DNA from: Bacillus pseudomycoides | GTDB lineage: Bacteria > Bacillota > Bacilli > Bacillales > Bacillaceae_G | Assembly: GCF_022811845.1 (NCBI RefSeq) | Contig: NZ_CP064266.1 | Coordinates: forward strand, 310,001-374,000 | Reading direction: 5' to 3' | DNA: 64,000 nt | Shown: piece by piece, positions 48,949 to 58,742 of the stretch | How the letters are laid out: each line of letters starts with the position of its first letter | Numbering within the stretch: the stretch's first letter is position 1 | The notes under the pieces: generated by a model | Databases searched by the model: none | What the model saw: only the letters and a program-made list of their open reading frames with translations | Told to the model about the DNA's origin: nothing | Program-made: the position numbers and the translations under genes

Positions 48949-50229
48949 TTATTGATGTATGCTTTTTCGCATCATATTATTCACATACACTGGTTGATCC
49001 ACTTTGAATTTCACGATTTGCAACGGATGTCTCGCTGCATCTAATTCGTTTCCATCCTCATCCCAAATTTTCTCCACCGTTTGTGTAAAGTTTTCTATTT
49101 CTGGCCCAAAGAACTCAACCTCATGCCCTGGTTTGAAGTAGTTACGTTGTTCGATTGTGACAATGCCTGTTTCTTCATTATAATCTAACACTAAACCAGC
49201 AAAATCATACGTTGTTTTCTTACTATGATTTCCATACATTTGTTCTTGGTATCCTGGAACTCCTTCAAAGAATGCAGGCGCTGTATCACGATTTGCACAT
49301 TTATCGAGCTCATCTAACCATTCTTGTTTAAACTCAAAGTTATCAGGATCCGCACAATATGCATCAATTACTTTGCGGTACACAGTTGCTACTGTTGCTA
49401 CGTAGTGAATAGATTTCATGCGTCCTTCAATCTTCAAGCTGTCAATTCCAATTTCAATCATTTTCGGAATTGAAAGAATCAAGTTTAAGTCTTTTGGACT
49501 CATTGCAAAGTGTGCATCGCCTTCTTGGAATAAAGGAAGTTCTTCTGCTTCTTTATGCTGTGATACTGTTTGAACTAAGTCATAATCCCAGCGACAAGAC
49601 TGACAACAACCACCACGGTTTGAGTCACGTGCTGTCATGTGGTTACTTAATGTACATCTTCCGGAGTATGCAATACACATTGCCCCATGGACGAACGCCT
49701 CAATTTCAATATCAACATTTTCTTTAATTTCCTTCATTTCTTCATAGCCGACTTCACGAGCTAATACAAGACGATGTAGGCCTTCTTCTTTCCAATACTG
49801 CGCTGCTTTCCAGTTGGATAGAGACTGTTGTGTACTTAAATGTACTTCAACAGAAGGTGCTACACGTTTACACGTCTCAATAATAAGCGGATCTGCAACG
49901 ATAATACCTGTTACACCAGCTTTTTCAATCCCTCTTAAATAATCTTCTAATCCATCCATGTTTTCATTATGTGCAAAGATATTTGTTGTTACATATATTT
50001 TCGCGCCATATTTCTTTGCAAATTCTACACCTTCTGCCATTTCTTCTAGCGTAAAATTCCCTGCATTTGAACGAAGACCAAATTCTTGTCCACCTAAATA
50101 TACAGCATCTGCACCGTAATGAATAGCTACTTTTAATTTTTCTAAATTACCCGCAGGGATTAACAGTTCAGGTTTTTTCACAATAACGCGTTTTCCATCG
50201 ATTACTCGTGAAATTTCTTGTACAGTCAT
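48949..50229 (-). CDS. yrrO: U32 peptidase-family tRNA hydroxylation protein TrhP2 (YrrO)
   Basis: 426 residues. U32 motifs KPELLIPAGNLEKLKVAIHYGADAVY and EAFVHGAMCIAYSGRCTLSNHMTARDSNRGGCCQSCRW with clustered cysteines, plus a C-terminal beta-barrel-like domain (YFKPGHEVEFFGPE). The YrrN/YrrO pair is needed for 5-hydroxyuridine at tRNA position 34 in B. subtilis. Despite the family name, protease activity is doubtful. Confidence 0.93.
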   Translation of the reverse strand: MTVQEISRVIDGKRVIVKKPELLIPAGNLEKLKVAIHYGADAVYLGGQEFGLRSNAGNFTLEEMAEGVEFAKKYGAKIYVTTNIFAHNENMDGLEDYLRGIEKAGVTGIIVADPLIIETCKRVAPSVEVHLSTQQSLSNWKAAQYWKEEGLHRLVLAREVGYEEMKEIKENVDIEIEAFVHGAMCIAYSGRCTLSNHMTARDSNRGGCCQSCRWDYDLVQTVSQHKEAEELPLFQEGDAHFAMSPKDLNLILSIPKMIEIGIDSLKIEGRMKSIHYVATVATVYRKVIDAYCADPDNFEFKQEWLDELDKCANRDTAPAFFEGVPGYQEQMYGNHSKKTTYDFAGLVLDYNEETGIVTIEQRNYFKPGHEVEFFGPEIENFTQTVEKIWDEDGNELDAARHPLQIVKFKVDQPVYVNNMMRKSIHQ

Positions 50230-50247
50230 ATCCTACACCCTCCTCGT

Positions 50248-51177
50248 TTAGTAAACCGTTTCTTTAAAGAAGAATCCTGTATCTAACGGACGATTTACTG
50301 GCTGTATTTCTTCTATCTCTTTATATAAATCGTCTTTCACATCATAATACGCATCACGATCTTCTACACATAAATCAATAGCTTTACGATATTTCTTTGT
50401 TACTTCGATAATGTATTCAGAGCTTTTTAACACACCGTCAATTTTCAAGCTATCAATTTCAGCATCGATTAATTCATCTAATTCATCAATGAAACAAATA
50501 TCATTTGGACTCATAATATGAGTACCATTTTCATCCTCATAAATTGGATATTTATTATTACGCTCTGGATCATGTAAGAACATATTCTCTTCGTGTTTTT
50601 TCTTTTCAATTTCTAGATTACGATCTTGATACTCGAAGTAGTTTCCTACTAATGAACGCTTTGATTGGAACATGCATGTCATACCATGAATTTGCACTTC
50701 AACTTCAACTTCAGCGTTTTCTTTTAATTCAACAATTTCATCTAAACTTAATTCACGTGCAAGAACAGCACGTTTTGCACCTTTTCGGCCCCAATAGTTA
50801 CACGTGAACCAATTTGTAGCTGTCGTTTCTGTATTCCAGTGCATTTGCATGTTTGGTGCTACTTCGCGTACTGTCATTAATACCGCTGGATCTCCAAAAA
50901 CAACGGAATCTACATGCACGTTTTGCAGAAATGCAACATAGTCTTTTAATTCTTCTACTTTGTCGTTATGGAACATAGCGTTCATCGCTACGTATACTTT
51001 CATACCATTTTCATGTGCAATGCTCACAGCTTGTTTTACATCATCACGTGAGAATTCCCCTGCTAAACGTAAACCAAATTTTTGTTCACCGATCATTACG
51101 GCACTTGCCCCTGCTTTTGCAAGAGGTTCAATATCCGCTACCGCTCTTGGCGTTACTAACAATTCAGGTTTTTTCAT
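50248..51177 (-). CDS. yrrN: U32 peptidase-family tRNA hydroxylation protein TrhP1 (YrrN)
   Basis: 309 residues. Same fold as yrrO (KPELLVTPRAVADIEPLAKAGASAVMIGEQ; QIHGMTCMFQSKRSLVGNYF) but without the four-cysteine cluster and without the C-terminal domain. Acts with YrrO. Sits between yrrM, the wobble methyltransferase, and yrrO, so all three modify the same base. Confidence 0.93.
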   Translation of the reverse strand: MKKPELLVTPRAVADIEPLAKAGASAVMIGEQKFGLRLAGEFSRDDVKQAVSIAHENGMKVYVAMNAMFHNDKVEELKDYVAFLQNVHVDSVVFGDPAVLMTVREVAPNMQMHWNTETTATNWFTCNYWGRKGAKRAVLARELSLDEIVELKENAEVEVEVQIHGMTCMFQSKRSLVGNYFEYQDRNLEIEKKKHEENMFLHDPERNNKYPIYEDENGTHIMSPNDICFIDELDELIDAEIDSLKIDGVLKSSEYIIEVTKKYRKAIDLCVEDRDAYYDVKDDLYKEIEEIQPVNRPLDTGFFFKETVY

Positions 51178-51184
51178 ACCTTTG

Positions 51185-51826
51185 TCATCCTCTCTTTTTA
51201 CTCACGGCTACTCCATCACCAATTGGGAAAATGGTTGTATCATATCCTTCATGGTTCATAAGCCATTCATTGTACGTCTTAATACGACGAATTAAACCAC
51301 GCGTACGTCTATTTTCGATTTTCTCTTTCGTCGTTACAAGTCCGTGATACATAACATTATCTGAAATAATGACACCACCCGGATTTAATAACGGTTCATA
51401 TAAGTCAAAAAAGCGACGATATTGTCCTTTTGCGGCATCAATAAAAATAACATCAAACGTTCCATGTTCTTTCACTTGTTCGCCTGTTTCTAATGCATCA
51501 CCATAAATAACGGAAATACGTTCTTTTACAGGAGAACGCTCTATATATTCAAGTGCTTTTTCATATCGATTGCTATTGCGTTCTACTGTCACAATTCGCG
51601 AATTTGGAATAGCTTGCATCATACGAATACTAGAATAACCAATTGCTGTTCCAAGCTCTAATATGCTTGTCGGTCCAATTAAACGTAAAAATTGCAACAT
51701 AAACTCCATTCCAAGACGATCCATAATTGGCACATGATTTTCGCTTGCATATTGTTCCATTTCAAGAATAAGTTCATCTTTTGGATCAATAAATGATAAT
51801 AGGTACTCGTTAACTGCATCCTCCAT
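51185..51826 (-). CDS. trmR: tRNA 5-hydroxyuridine methyltransferase TrmR (YrrM)
   Basis: 213 residues, O-methyltransferase family 3: ILELGTAIGYSSIRMMQAIP, DVIFIDAAKGQYRRFFDLYEPLL, ISDNVMYHGLV. In B. subtilis YrrM methylates 5-hydroxyuridine to 5-methoxyuridine in tRNA. Directly upstream of yrrN-yrrO, which make the substrate. Confidence 0.93.
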   Translation of the reverse strand: MEDAVNEYLLSFIDPKDELILEMEQYASENHVPIMDRLGMEFMLQFLRLIGPTSILELGTAIGYSSIRMMQAIPNSRIVTVERNSNRYEKALEYIERSPVKERISVIYGDALETGEQVKEHGTFDVIFIDAAKGQYRRFFDLYEPLLNPGGVIISDNVMYHGLVTTKEKIENRRTRGLIRRIKTYNEWLMNHEGYDTTIFPIGDGVAVSKKRG

Positions 51827-51900
51827 AAATGGTCCTCCTTATTTACATGGAGAAGTGCCTCTATGACGTGTCAATTTCTATCTTTTCACACATAGAATGC

Positions 51901-51936
51901 AATAAAAATACAAGCCAGCTTCACCCTTAGCTTGTA
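51901..51936 (-). terminator. Terminator-like hairpin ahead of yrrM
   Basis: TACAAGC pairs with GCTTGTA around 14 bases, followed leftward by TTTTTATT. It lies 75 bases before the yrrM start and after the mltG terminator; it may be a second terminator or an attenuator. Confidence 0.6.
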
Positions 51937-51998
51937 CGTCCCGTTTTGATATTAAAAACGATTCTTCTGCCAGTTTTTAACCCGGTATATTTTATCAT

Positions 51999-52035
51999 AA
52001 AAAAGAGGGATATGCGACCCTTTTCGCTCTCCCTC
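51999..52035 (-). terminator. mltG terminator
   Basis: GAGGGA pairs with TCCCTC; leftward T-run of six. Confidence 0.75.
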
Positions 52036-52041
52036 CTATTT

Positions 52042-53112
52042 TCATTTCTTTTGTGTAATATATTTTTGTTTTAATGCATTGTGTTCTTCTAACGTTTTCG
52101 CATAATACACTTCGCCACTTGGTGCTGCTAAGAAGTAGTAATAATCTGTTTTGGCGGGCTCTAATGCTGCCTGTATAGAATGTTTTCCAGAATTCGCAAT
52201 TGGTCCAACTGGAAGCCCTTTTACAACATACGTATTATAAGGCGAATTTACTTTTAAATCGTCATATAATACACGCTCTTTATGCTTTCCAAGTGCATAT
52301 AATACCGTCGGATCTGTTTGTAATGGCATTCCCTTAGCTAAACGATTGTAAAAGACACTGGAAATTTTTTGACGATCTGTAAACCCAGTCGCCTCTTCCT
52401 CAATTAAAGAAGATAATGTTACAAGCTGGTGAACGTCCAACTGTTTTTCTTTCATTTTTGCCTCATTTTGAACAATTAGTGCATTTGTTTTCTCAAGCAT
52501 CTGCGTCACAATTTCTTCCAAAGTTGTATCTTTTTTGTAAAAAGAGTACGTCGCTGGATATAAATAGCCTTCTAATGGATATTTAATATTGCCATCAAAA
52601 ATTTTATTTGTTAATAATACCGGATACTTTTGCTGCATTTTTTGGATAAAAGCCTTATCGTTTAATTGGCGCACAACATCATCTTTATTCCATTTCAGTT
52701 CCTTCGCAATTATATCTGCGATTTCAACAACTTGTGCGCCTTCTTTAATCGTCAATTTATAAGCAACTGGGCGATGTACATTACCTGATGACATTTGTTC
52801 CATTACATCATCTACATTCATTGACGAATTTAACAAATATGTACCTGCCTGCAAATTTTTAGATTTAGCTTTTGCATAGAAGCTAAATACTGTACCGTTT
52901 TTAATAGCGCCTTTTTCTTCTAAAATCTCTCCGATTTTACTTGTAGATGAACCTTTTGGAATCTCTACTTCAATTTCTTTTTTATTCCCGCTATCAACTG
53001 GCTTTAACGCAGATGAAATATACGCATAGACTGACACGCAGACCACAAGTAGTGCAATAACCGCTATTAAAAGGGCGTGTCTATGCTTCTTCTTCACTTG
53101 ATTCTCTATCAA
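52042..53112 (-). CDS. mltG: Endolytic murein transglycosylase MltG (YrrL)
   Basis: 356 residues from TTG 53112 behind AAGGAGGAAGAAC. One membrane segment (HALLIAVIALLVVCVSVYAYI), a LysM-like region, then the YceG domain with the catalytic glutamate in SSLIEEEATGFTDRQKISSVFYNRL and LQTDPTVLYALG. It cuts new glycan strands at the membrane and is expected to set strand length. Confidence 0.94.
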   Translation of the reverse strand: MIENQVKKKHRHALLIAVIALLVVCVSVYAYISSALKPVDSGNKKEIEVEIPKGSSTSKIGEILEEKGAIKNGTVFSFYAKAKSKNLQAGTYLLNSSMNVDDVMEQMSSGNVHRPVAYKLTIKEGAQVVEIADIIAKELKWNKDDVVRQLNDKAFIQKMQQKYPVLLTNKIFDGNIKYPLEGYLYPATYSFYKKDTTLEEIVTQMLEKTNALIVQNEAKMKEKQLDVHQLVTLSSLIEEEATGFTDRQKISSVFYNRLAKGMPLQTDPTVLYALGKHKERVLYDDLKVNSPYNTYVVKGLPVGPIANSGKHSIQAALEPAKTDYYYFLAAPSGEVYYAKTLEEHNALKQKYITQKK

Positions 53113-53336
53113 AGTTCTTCCTCCTTATTCCATTGTAGACCATATGTACATCCTCTATACAATGCCCTACAAACCCAAAGCAAAACTCATTCATTTGCAG
53201 ATAGTTTTTTTATTTTATACAATCCGTCTCATTATACTATAAACAATTATGTAGTTTCGACAAAAAATCTGTCATTTTGCACGAGAATACAAAAAAAAAG
53301 ATGGACTGCATGTACAGCCCATCTTCTTCACCTGAA

Positions 53337-53621
53337 TTACGCTTCGCCCTCTTCTTCTTCAGCAAGCGTGTTAAACATTTCTTGTACCATTTCCCACTCT
53401 TCTTCAGATTCGATTGGAAGTAATGTTCCACCTGACTCTTCTTCGTTTTGTTCGAAAGCCATTGCATCATAAATCTGATCGCCATCTTCGTCAACTTCAC
53501 CAATCGGAGAAAAGACTACATAAGATTTTTTGCCAAATTTTTCAGCGTCAAAAGTGAAAATAATTTCACATAAATGTTCGTTTCCTTTTTCGTCTACAAT
53601 TGTAATTTGATTTTCTTCCAT
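53337..53621 (-). CDS. yrzB: DUF1292 family protein YrzB
   Basis: 94 residues from ATG 53621 behind GAGGTGACC. Acidic protein (ITIVDEKGNEHLCEIIFTFD; EDGDQIYDAMAFEQNEEESGG) ending in a run of glutamates. Function unknown. Third gene of the yrzL-yrrK-yrzB unit between alaS and mltG, as in most Firmicutes. Confidence 0.93.
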   Translation of the reverse strand: MEENQITIVDEKGNEHLCEIIFTFDAEKFGKKSYVVFSPIGEVDEDGDQIYDAMAFEQNEEESGGTLLPIESEEEWEMVQEMFNTLAEEEEGEA

Positions 53622-53633
53622 TTTGGTCACCTC

Positions 53634-54047
53634 TTATTTACTATCTAAATATCCTTGTAAAATCACGACTGCAGCCATCTTATCGATAACTTGCTTTCGC
53701 TTCTTTCGACTTACATCAGCCGAAATGAGAAGACGTTCGGCCGCCATTGTTGACAGACGCTCGTCCCACAGTATAACTTCTAGTTGCAGAAGTTCACGCA
53801 AGCTTTCAGCATATTGCTGACACGCTTCACCACGTGGACCGATCGTACCATTCATGTTTTTCGGCAATCCTACTACTATCTTGTCCACATTGTACTGTTT
53901 TACTAACTCAGAAACCCGGTCAAAACCAAAAATTTCTCGTTCTTCATTGATTTTAATCGTTTCTAAGCCTTGTGCTGTCCAGCCCATTTCATCGCTAATC
54001 GCAACGCCGACTGTTTTTGTACCAACATCTAAACCTAATATCCGCAT
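53634..54047 (-). CDS. yrrK: Holliday junction resolvase-like RuvX/YqgF (YrrK), 16S rRNA processing
   Basis: 137 residues with RNase H-fold motifs ILGLDVGTKTVGVAISD, IVVGLPKNMNGT and LWDERLSTMAAE. YqgF trims the 5' end of 16S rRNA. Its start is 3 bases after the yrzL stop. Confidence 0.95.
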   Translation of the reverse strand: MRILGLDVGTKTVGVAISDEMGWTAQGLETIKINEEREIFGFDRVSELVKQYNVDKIVVGLPKNMNGTIGPRGEACQQYAESLRELLQLEVILWDERLSTMAAERLLISADVSRKKRKQVIDKMAAVVILQGYLDSK

Positions 54048-54050
54048 AGA

Positions 54051-54317
54051 CTACTCCTCACGATGTTGTTTCAAATAAGACTTCACAAGCTCTTCAATTA
54101 ATTCATCCCGTTCTAGCTTGCGAATAATGCTTCGTGCATCCTTATGACGAGGTATGTATGCTGGGTCTCCGCTTAATAAATAACCGACAATTTGATTAAT
54201 CGGATTATAGCCTTTTTCTTGAAGTGCATCATACACAGTTAAAAGTACATCATTTACATGGACACTCTGTTTTTCATCTTGAAAGTTAAACTTCATTGTT
54301 TTATCAAAACCGTCCAT
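54051..54317 (-). CDS. yrzL: IreB family regulatory protein YrzL
   Basis: 88 residues from ATG 54317 behind GAGGTGCTTAAA. MKFNFQDEKQSVHVNDVLLTVYDALQEKGYNPINQIVGYLLSGDPAYIPRHKDARSII is the full UPF0297/IreB domain in part. IreB in Enterococcus is a substrate of the PASTA kinase IreK and affects cephalosporin resistance. Confidence 0.95.
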   Translation of the reverse strand: MDGFDKTMKFNFQDEKQSVHVNDVLLTVYDALQEKGYNPINQIVGYLLSGDPAYIPRHKDARSIIRKLERDELIEELVKSYLKQHREE

Positions 54318-54395
54318 TTTAAGCACCTCACTTATAAGTAGTAAGTATAGGGAGAAGAATTTCTCCCTTCCCTACTATTGTACACTACTCTCTCT

Positions 54396-57038
54396 TTATT
54401 TTGAAACAGATTTAACGTACTCTTCTACAAATGCTAAAGCTTCATCCACTTGCGCTGGGTTTTTACCACCTGCTTGAGCCATATCAGGACGGCCACCACC
54501 ACCGCCGCCACAACGAGAAGCAACTTCTTTCACAAGTTTACCTGCATGGTAACCTTGACTAATTAAATCTTTCGTTACACCTGCTAGGATATTCACTTTA
54601 TCATCATTTACAGCTGCTAATACAACAACCGCAGATTCAAGTTTATTCTTTAAGTCATCCATCATTGTACGCAAGTTATTCATATCTGCAACATTTACTT
54701 TTGTTGCTAATACATTTACTCCGTCCACTGTCACAACTGAATCTGTTAAGTTTCCAGCTTCAATATTGCTTAATTTCGCAGCAAGAGATTCATTCTCTTT
54801 CTGAAGTTGTTTTACTTCAGCAAACAGACCATCTACTCTTGTTAAAATATCTTTCGGATTTGTTTTCATTTTGCCTGCAGCTTCTTTTAATAAACCTACT
54901 TGATCGTTCATTAGTTCGTATGCAGATTTACCTGTCACTGCCTCAATACGACGTGTTCCTGCTCCAATACCAGACTCAGCAACGATTTTGAAAATACCGA
55001 TAGATGCTGTGTTATCAACGTGACAACCACCGCAAAGCTCTAAGCTGTAATCACCTACTTGAACAACTCGTACAACATCTCCGTATTTTTCACCGAATAA
55101 TGCCATTGCACCCATTTCTTTTGCTTCTTCAATTGCTTTTTGAGAAATCTCAACATCAATACTTTCCCAAATTTTTTCGTTTACAATACGCTCAATTTTT
55201 TCTAATTCGTCAGCTTGTACTTGACCGAAGTGAGAGAAGTCAAAGCGTAGACGTTCTGATGTTACAAGAGAACCAGCTTGGTTAACATGCGTTCCAAGTA
55301 CATCTTTTAATGCTTGGTGCAACAAGTGAGTTGCTGTATGGTTTTTCACAACACTACTACGGTTCTTCGTATCAATAATAGCTTTTACAGCTGCTTCTTT
55401 TGTTAACTTTCCTTCCTCTACAACCACTTTGTGTAAGTTTTGACCATTTGGTGCTTTTTGTACGTCTTTTACAAGAACTTTCATACCGTCAGCAAGAAGG
55501 TAACCGCGGTCTGCGATTTGTCCACCGCTCTCAGCATAGAATGGTGTTACATCAAGCATTAATTGTCCTTCTTCACCTGCTTGTAAGCTATCTGTGTACT
55601 CGCCATTTTTCACAAGTGCAACAACATTACTTTCTGTCGCAACTGTACCATAACCAACGAATTCACTCGCTACTTTAATTTCTCCAAGTACGCCACCTTG
55701 AACTTGCATAGAATCAACGTCTTGACGAGCAGCACGTGCACGTTCACGTTGTTTTTCCATCTCCGCTTCAAAACCTGTATGATCAACCGTCATACCAGCT
55801 TCTTCTGCATATTCTTCTGTTAATTCAATTGGGAAACCATATGTGTCATATAGACGGAACGCATCTACTCCAGAAATAACAGTTGTTTTTTCTTCTTTTG
55901 CTTTTGCAATAACCTCTGCTAAAATTGCTTCTCCATCATGAAGTGTTTCATGGAAACGCTCTTCTTCATTTTTCACAACTTTTGCAATGAAGTCTTTCTT
56001 TTCAAGAACTTCTGGATAGAAATCTTTCATTACTTCGCCAACAACCGGTACTAATTCAAACATGAATGGACGGTTAATGTTTAATTTCTTCGCATAACGT
56101 ACAGCTCGGCGTAATAAGCGACGTAATACATAACCGCGGCCTTCATTAGAAGGAAGAGCACCATCACCTACAGCGAATGTTACTGTACGAATATGGTCAG
56201 CAATTACTTTAAACGCCATATCTTTTTCTACATCGCCATTACGATATTTCTCACCAGAGATTGATTCTGTTGCACCAATCATTGGCATGAATAGGTCTGT
56301 ATCAAAGTTTGTAGGTACATCTTGAACAATAGATGTCATACGCTCTAGACCCATCCCTGTATCGATGTTCTTCTTTGGAAGTGGCGTATATGAGCCATCT
56401 GGATTATGGTTAAATTGAGAGAATACAAGGTTCCATACTTCTAAGTAACGCTCATTTTCTCCACCTGGATACAATTCTGGGTCACTAAAGTCGTTACCGT
56501 AAGCTTCACCACGATCATAGAAAATTTCTGTGTTCGGTCCACTTGGGCCTTCACCAATATCCCAGAAGTTTTCTTCTAAACGAATAATGCGCTCTTTCGG
56601 AACACCCATTTTCTCATTCCAAATTGTAAATGCTTCATCATCTTCTGGATGAATTGTAACAGATAGTAACTCTTTATCGAATCCAATCCATTTGTCGCTC
56701 GTTAAAAACTCCCAAGCCCATGTAATTGCTTCTTCTTTAAAATAGTCACCAATTGAGAAGTTTCCTAACATTTCAAAGAATGTATGGTGACGAGCTGTTT
56801 TCCCAACATTTTCAATATCATTTGTACGAATTGATTTTTGCGCATTTGTAATACGTGGGTTTTGTGGGATTACACGACCATCAAAGTATTTCTTTAACGT
56901 TGCTACACCACTGTTAATCCATAAAAGAGATGGATCCTCATGCGGAACTAATGATGCACTTGGTTCAATTGCATGTCCTTTTTCCTCAAAAAAGTCTAAA
57001 AACATTTGACGAATTTGTGCGCCTGTTAATTGTTTCAT
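54396..57038 (-). CDS. alaS: Alanine--tRNA ligase
   Basis: 880 residues. Class II aminoacylation domain (QIRQMFLDFFEEKGH; FFEMLGNFSIGDYFK), editing domain (KNHTATHLLHQALKDVLG, CGGCHVDNT) and the C-terminal C-Ala domain with GGGGGGRPDMAQAGG. Controlled by a T-box leader that carries an inserted repeat. Confidence 0.98.
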   Translation of the reverse strand: MKQLTGAQIRQMFLDFFEEKGHAIEPSASLVPHEDPSLLWINSGVATLKKYFDGRVIPQNPRITNAQKSIRTNDIENVGKTARHHTFFEMLGNFSIGDYFKEEAITWAWEFLTSDKWIGFDKELLSVTIHPEDDEAFTIWNEKMGVPKERIIRLEENFWDIGEGPSGPNTEIFYDRGEAYGNDFSDPELYPGGENERYLEVWNLVFSQFNHNPDGSYTPLPKKNIDTGMGLERMTSIVQDVPTNFDTDLFMPMIGATESISGEKYRNGDVEKDMAFKVIADHIRTVTFAVGDGALPSNEGRGYVLRRLLRRAVRYAKKLNINRPFMFELVPVVGEVMKDFYPEVLEKKDFIAKVVKNEEERFHETLHDGEAILAEVIAKAKEEKTTVISGVDAFRLYDTYGFPIELTEEYAEEAGMTVDHTGFEAEMEKQRERARAARQDVDSMQVQGGVLGEIKVASEFVGYGTVATESNVVALVKNGEYTDSLQAGEEGQLMLDVTPFYAESGGQIADRGYLLADGMKVLVKDVQKAPNGQNLHKVVVEEGKLTKEAAVKAIIDTKNRSSVVKNHTATHLLHQALKDVLGTHVNQAGSLVTSERLRFDFSHFGQVQADELEKIERIVNEKIWESIDVEISQKAIEEAKEMGAMALFGEKYGDVVRVVQVGDYSLELCGGCHVDNTASIGIFKIVAESGIGAGTRRIEAVTGKSAYELMNDQVGLLKEAAGKMKTNPKDILTRVDGLFAEVKQLQKENESLAAKLSNIEAGNLTDSVVTVDGVNVLATKVNVADMNNLRTMMDDLKNKLESAVVVLAAVNDDKVNILAGVTKDLISQGYHAGKLVKEVASRCGGGGGGRPDMAQAGGKNPAQVDEALAFVEEYVKSVSK

Positions 57039-57076
57039 CTATATTTCCTCCTTTAAGAAATTCCATAAAAACAAAA

Positions 57077-57430
57077 AACTCCCGTCCCTATAAAAGGGAC
57101 GAGAGTTAACTCGCGATACCACCCTAATTATGAAATAAAAAGCGGAAGCGTCTCGCTTAAAAGCGGAAGAATTTGGACCAGTCGAACGGAAAGATACTTT
57201 TTGTCTTTCAGTGAGATTGGGAAATTTCGGAGCTTTTAGACGCTGAAGCTAGATTGCATACCATAATATGCATTTATTTCATCACCTCATGGTGCCGTAA
57301 CGTGGCAAGACGGCAGTGATTAGCTGCTCTCAGGATTAGCGTTCTGTCACCCTTCATTTAAAACTCCTTTCAGCCAATGGAAGTTTCTCTCTAAAAATGG
57401 ACTGTGACATACTCGTTCCGTCATCAATTT
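57077..57430 (-). promoter_or_regulatory. Alanine T-box leader of alaS, carrying an inserted repeat
   Basis: Minus strand: stem I with AGTA, specifier codon GCT (57340-57338) in the context GAACGCTAATCC, stem III (57281-57131 including the insertion), T-box AGGGTGGTATCGCG (57125-57112), and terminator AACTCTCGTCCCT/AGGGACGGGAGTT (57107-57077) then Ts. Uncharged tRNA-Ala should stabilise the antiterminator and raise alaS. Confidence 0.9.
57138..57254 (+). repeat. Interspersed structured repeat, copy B (117 bp), inside the alaS T-box
   Basis: Begins AAAAGCGG and ends GAAGCTAGAT like copy A. AGCGTCT (element positions 10-16) pairs with AGACGCT (101-107); CCAGTC (41-46) with GATTGG (78-83); GAAAGA (52-57) with TCTTTC (67-72); AATTT (33-37) with AAATT (85-89). 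It lies opposite to alaS transcription. The flanks TGAAATAAA (57131-57139) and TGCATA (57255-57260) join to a perfect 15-bp stem arm when the element is removed. Confidence 0.78.
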
Positions 57431-57515
57431 CACAACATATAGGATACATTTTATTATATAAACTTATGTAAGTTTATGCTATATGCCAAAATTGTAGCGA
57501 ATCCGTTTCCATTTG

Positions 57516-58574
57516 TCAATGTTTCCATAGTGGCTTTATATGAACAACGACTGTTCGAATCACCGCTAAAATAGGAACTGCTATTAAAAGACCTACGATT
57601 CCACCTATTTCTCCTCCAATCAACAGAGCCAGCATAATAATAACAGGGTGCATACGTAACGATTTCCCAACAATATACGGAGAGAGAATGTTACTTTCAA
57701 CAAATTGCAAAATAGCAAGTGCAATACCCGCTTTAATGAAAAGATTCGTGGATATCGTCGCTGCAATCATCAATGTCGGAATCGCTCCTAAAATCGGACC
57801 AAAGTATGGGATTATATCAGTCACTCCAACAATAATGCCAAGCAGTAAAGGATACTTCATACCGATAAACCAAAAAGCAAGTGCAGACACCCCTCCTAAA
57901 ACTAAACAAACGAATAACTGCCCGCGAATATAACTCCCTAACGACTTATCAATTTCTTTTGCCAGTACTTGCCCTGTGCTACGCCATTTACTCGGAACCA
58001 TCTTCCAAAAGATATAATAAAACTCTTCGTAATCTTTCAGTATGTAAAATACAATAAACGGAATTAAGAAAATGATGAGCAACGAATCGAGTACACCACG
58101 CGCTGTACTCATCACTTTATTTAAAAGTGTTTGTATCTTCATTTCAATGCCGACAAATATTTGCTTTACTTTCTCATGTATAAACGATGGAAAATTGTCC
58201 GTCTGTTCTGTCACACCATCCATCCACGAATCATACATTTTCATAAACTGCGGAAATTGCTTATTAATTTCTTGCAGCTGGCTAATTACAACCGGTGTCC
58301 CTTTATAGATCCCATATCCGAGACCACCGAAAAAAAGAATATAAATAAGCAAAATAGCAAGTGTACGCGGCATTCCTTCTTTATGTAATTTTTCAATTAA
58401 GGGATGCAGTAAATACGCAATGAAACAAGCAATAAAAAATGGTGTAATCGCTACTTTAAAAACAAATATAATTGGCGCCCATAATGGCTTGATTTTTAAA
58501 AAAACGAGTAAACATAGAAACACTAATAGCAATAATCCTAATCGATAGATCCAAATAATTTTAAGATTCTTCAA
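57516..58574 (-). CDS. yrrI: AI-2E family transporter (YrrI)
   Basis: 352 residues from TTG 58574 behind GGAGGAGG, with about eight membrane helices (e.g. LGLLLLVFLCLLVFL; ILALLIGGEIGGIVGLLIAVPILAVI) and the family motif DIIPYFGPILGAIP. Export substrate unknown; family includes TqsA and sodium/proton antiporters. Upstream of alaS as in B. subtilis. Confidence 0.92.
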   Translation of the reverse strand: MKNLKIIWIYRLGLLLLVFLCLLVFLKIKPLWAPIIFVFKVAITPFFIACFIAYLLHPLIEKLHKEGMPRTLAILLIYILFFGGLGYGIYKGTPVVISQLQEINKQFPQFMKMYDSWMDGVTEQTDNFPSFIHEKVKQIFVGIEMKIQTLLNKVMSTARGVLDSLLIIFLIPFIVFYILKDYEEFYYIFWKMVPSKWRSTGQVLAKEIDKSLGSYIRGQLFVCLVLGGVSALAFWFIGMKYPLLLGIIVGVTDIIPYFGPILGAIPTLMIAATISTNLFIKAGIALAILQFVESNILSPYIVGKSLRMHPVIIMLALLIGGEIGGIVGLLIAVPILAVIRTVVVHIKPLWKH

Positions 58575-58742
58575 ACGAAAAACCTCCTCCCTCCTTATTT
58601 TGAAAAAAAATAGCGAAGGTTATGTGCAAAAATTTCAAAAAAATAACCAGACTAAAATAATTTTATACAGACCATACTGTTTTAAAAAAACTTACATATA
58701 TTTAACATCATATGGACAAGCATTTGAGTGAGGAGGGATAAA

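Noticed and set aside
55004..55678. Frames of about 90 codons opposite alaS
   Set aside because: Antisense shadows of a conserved synthetase without start signals.
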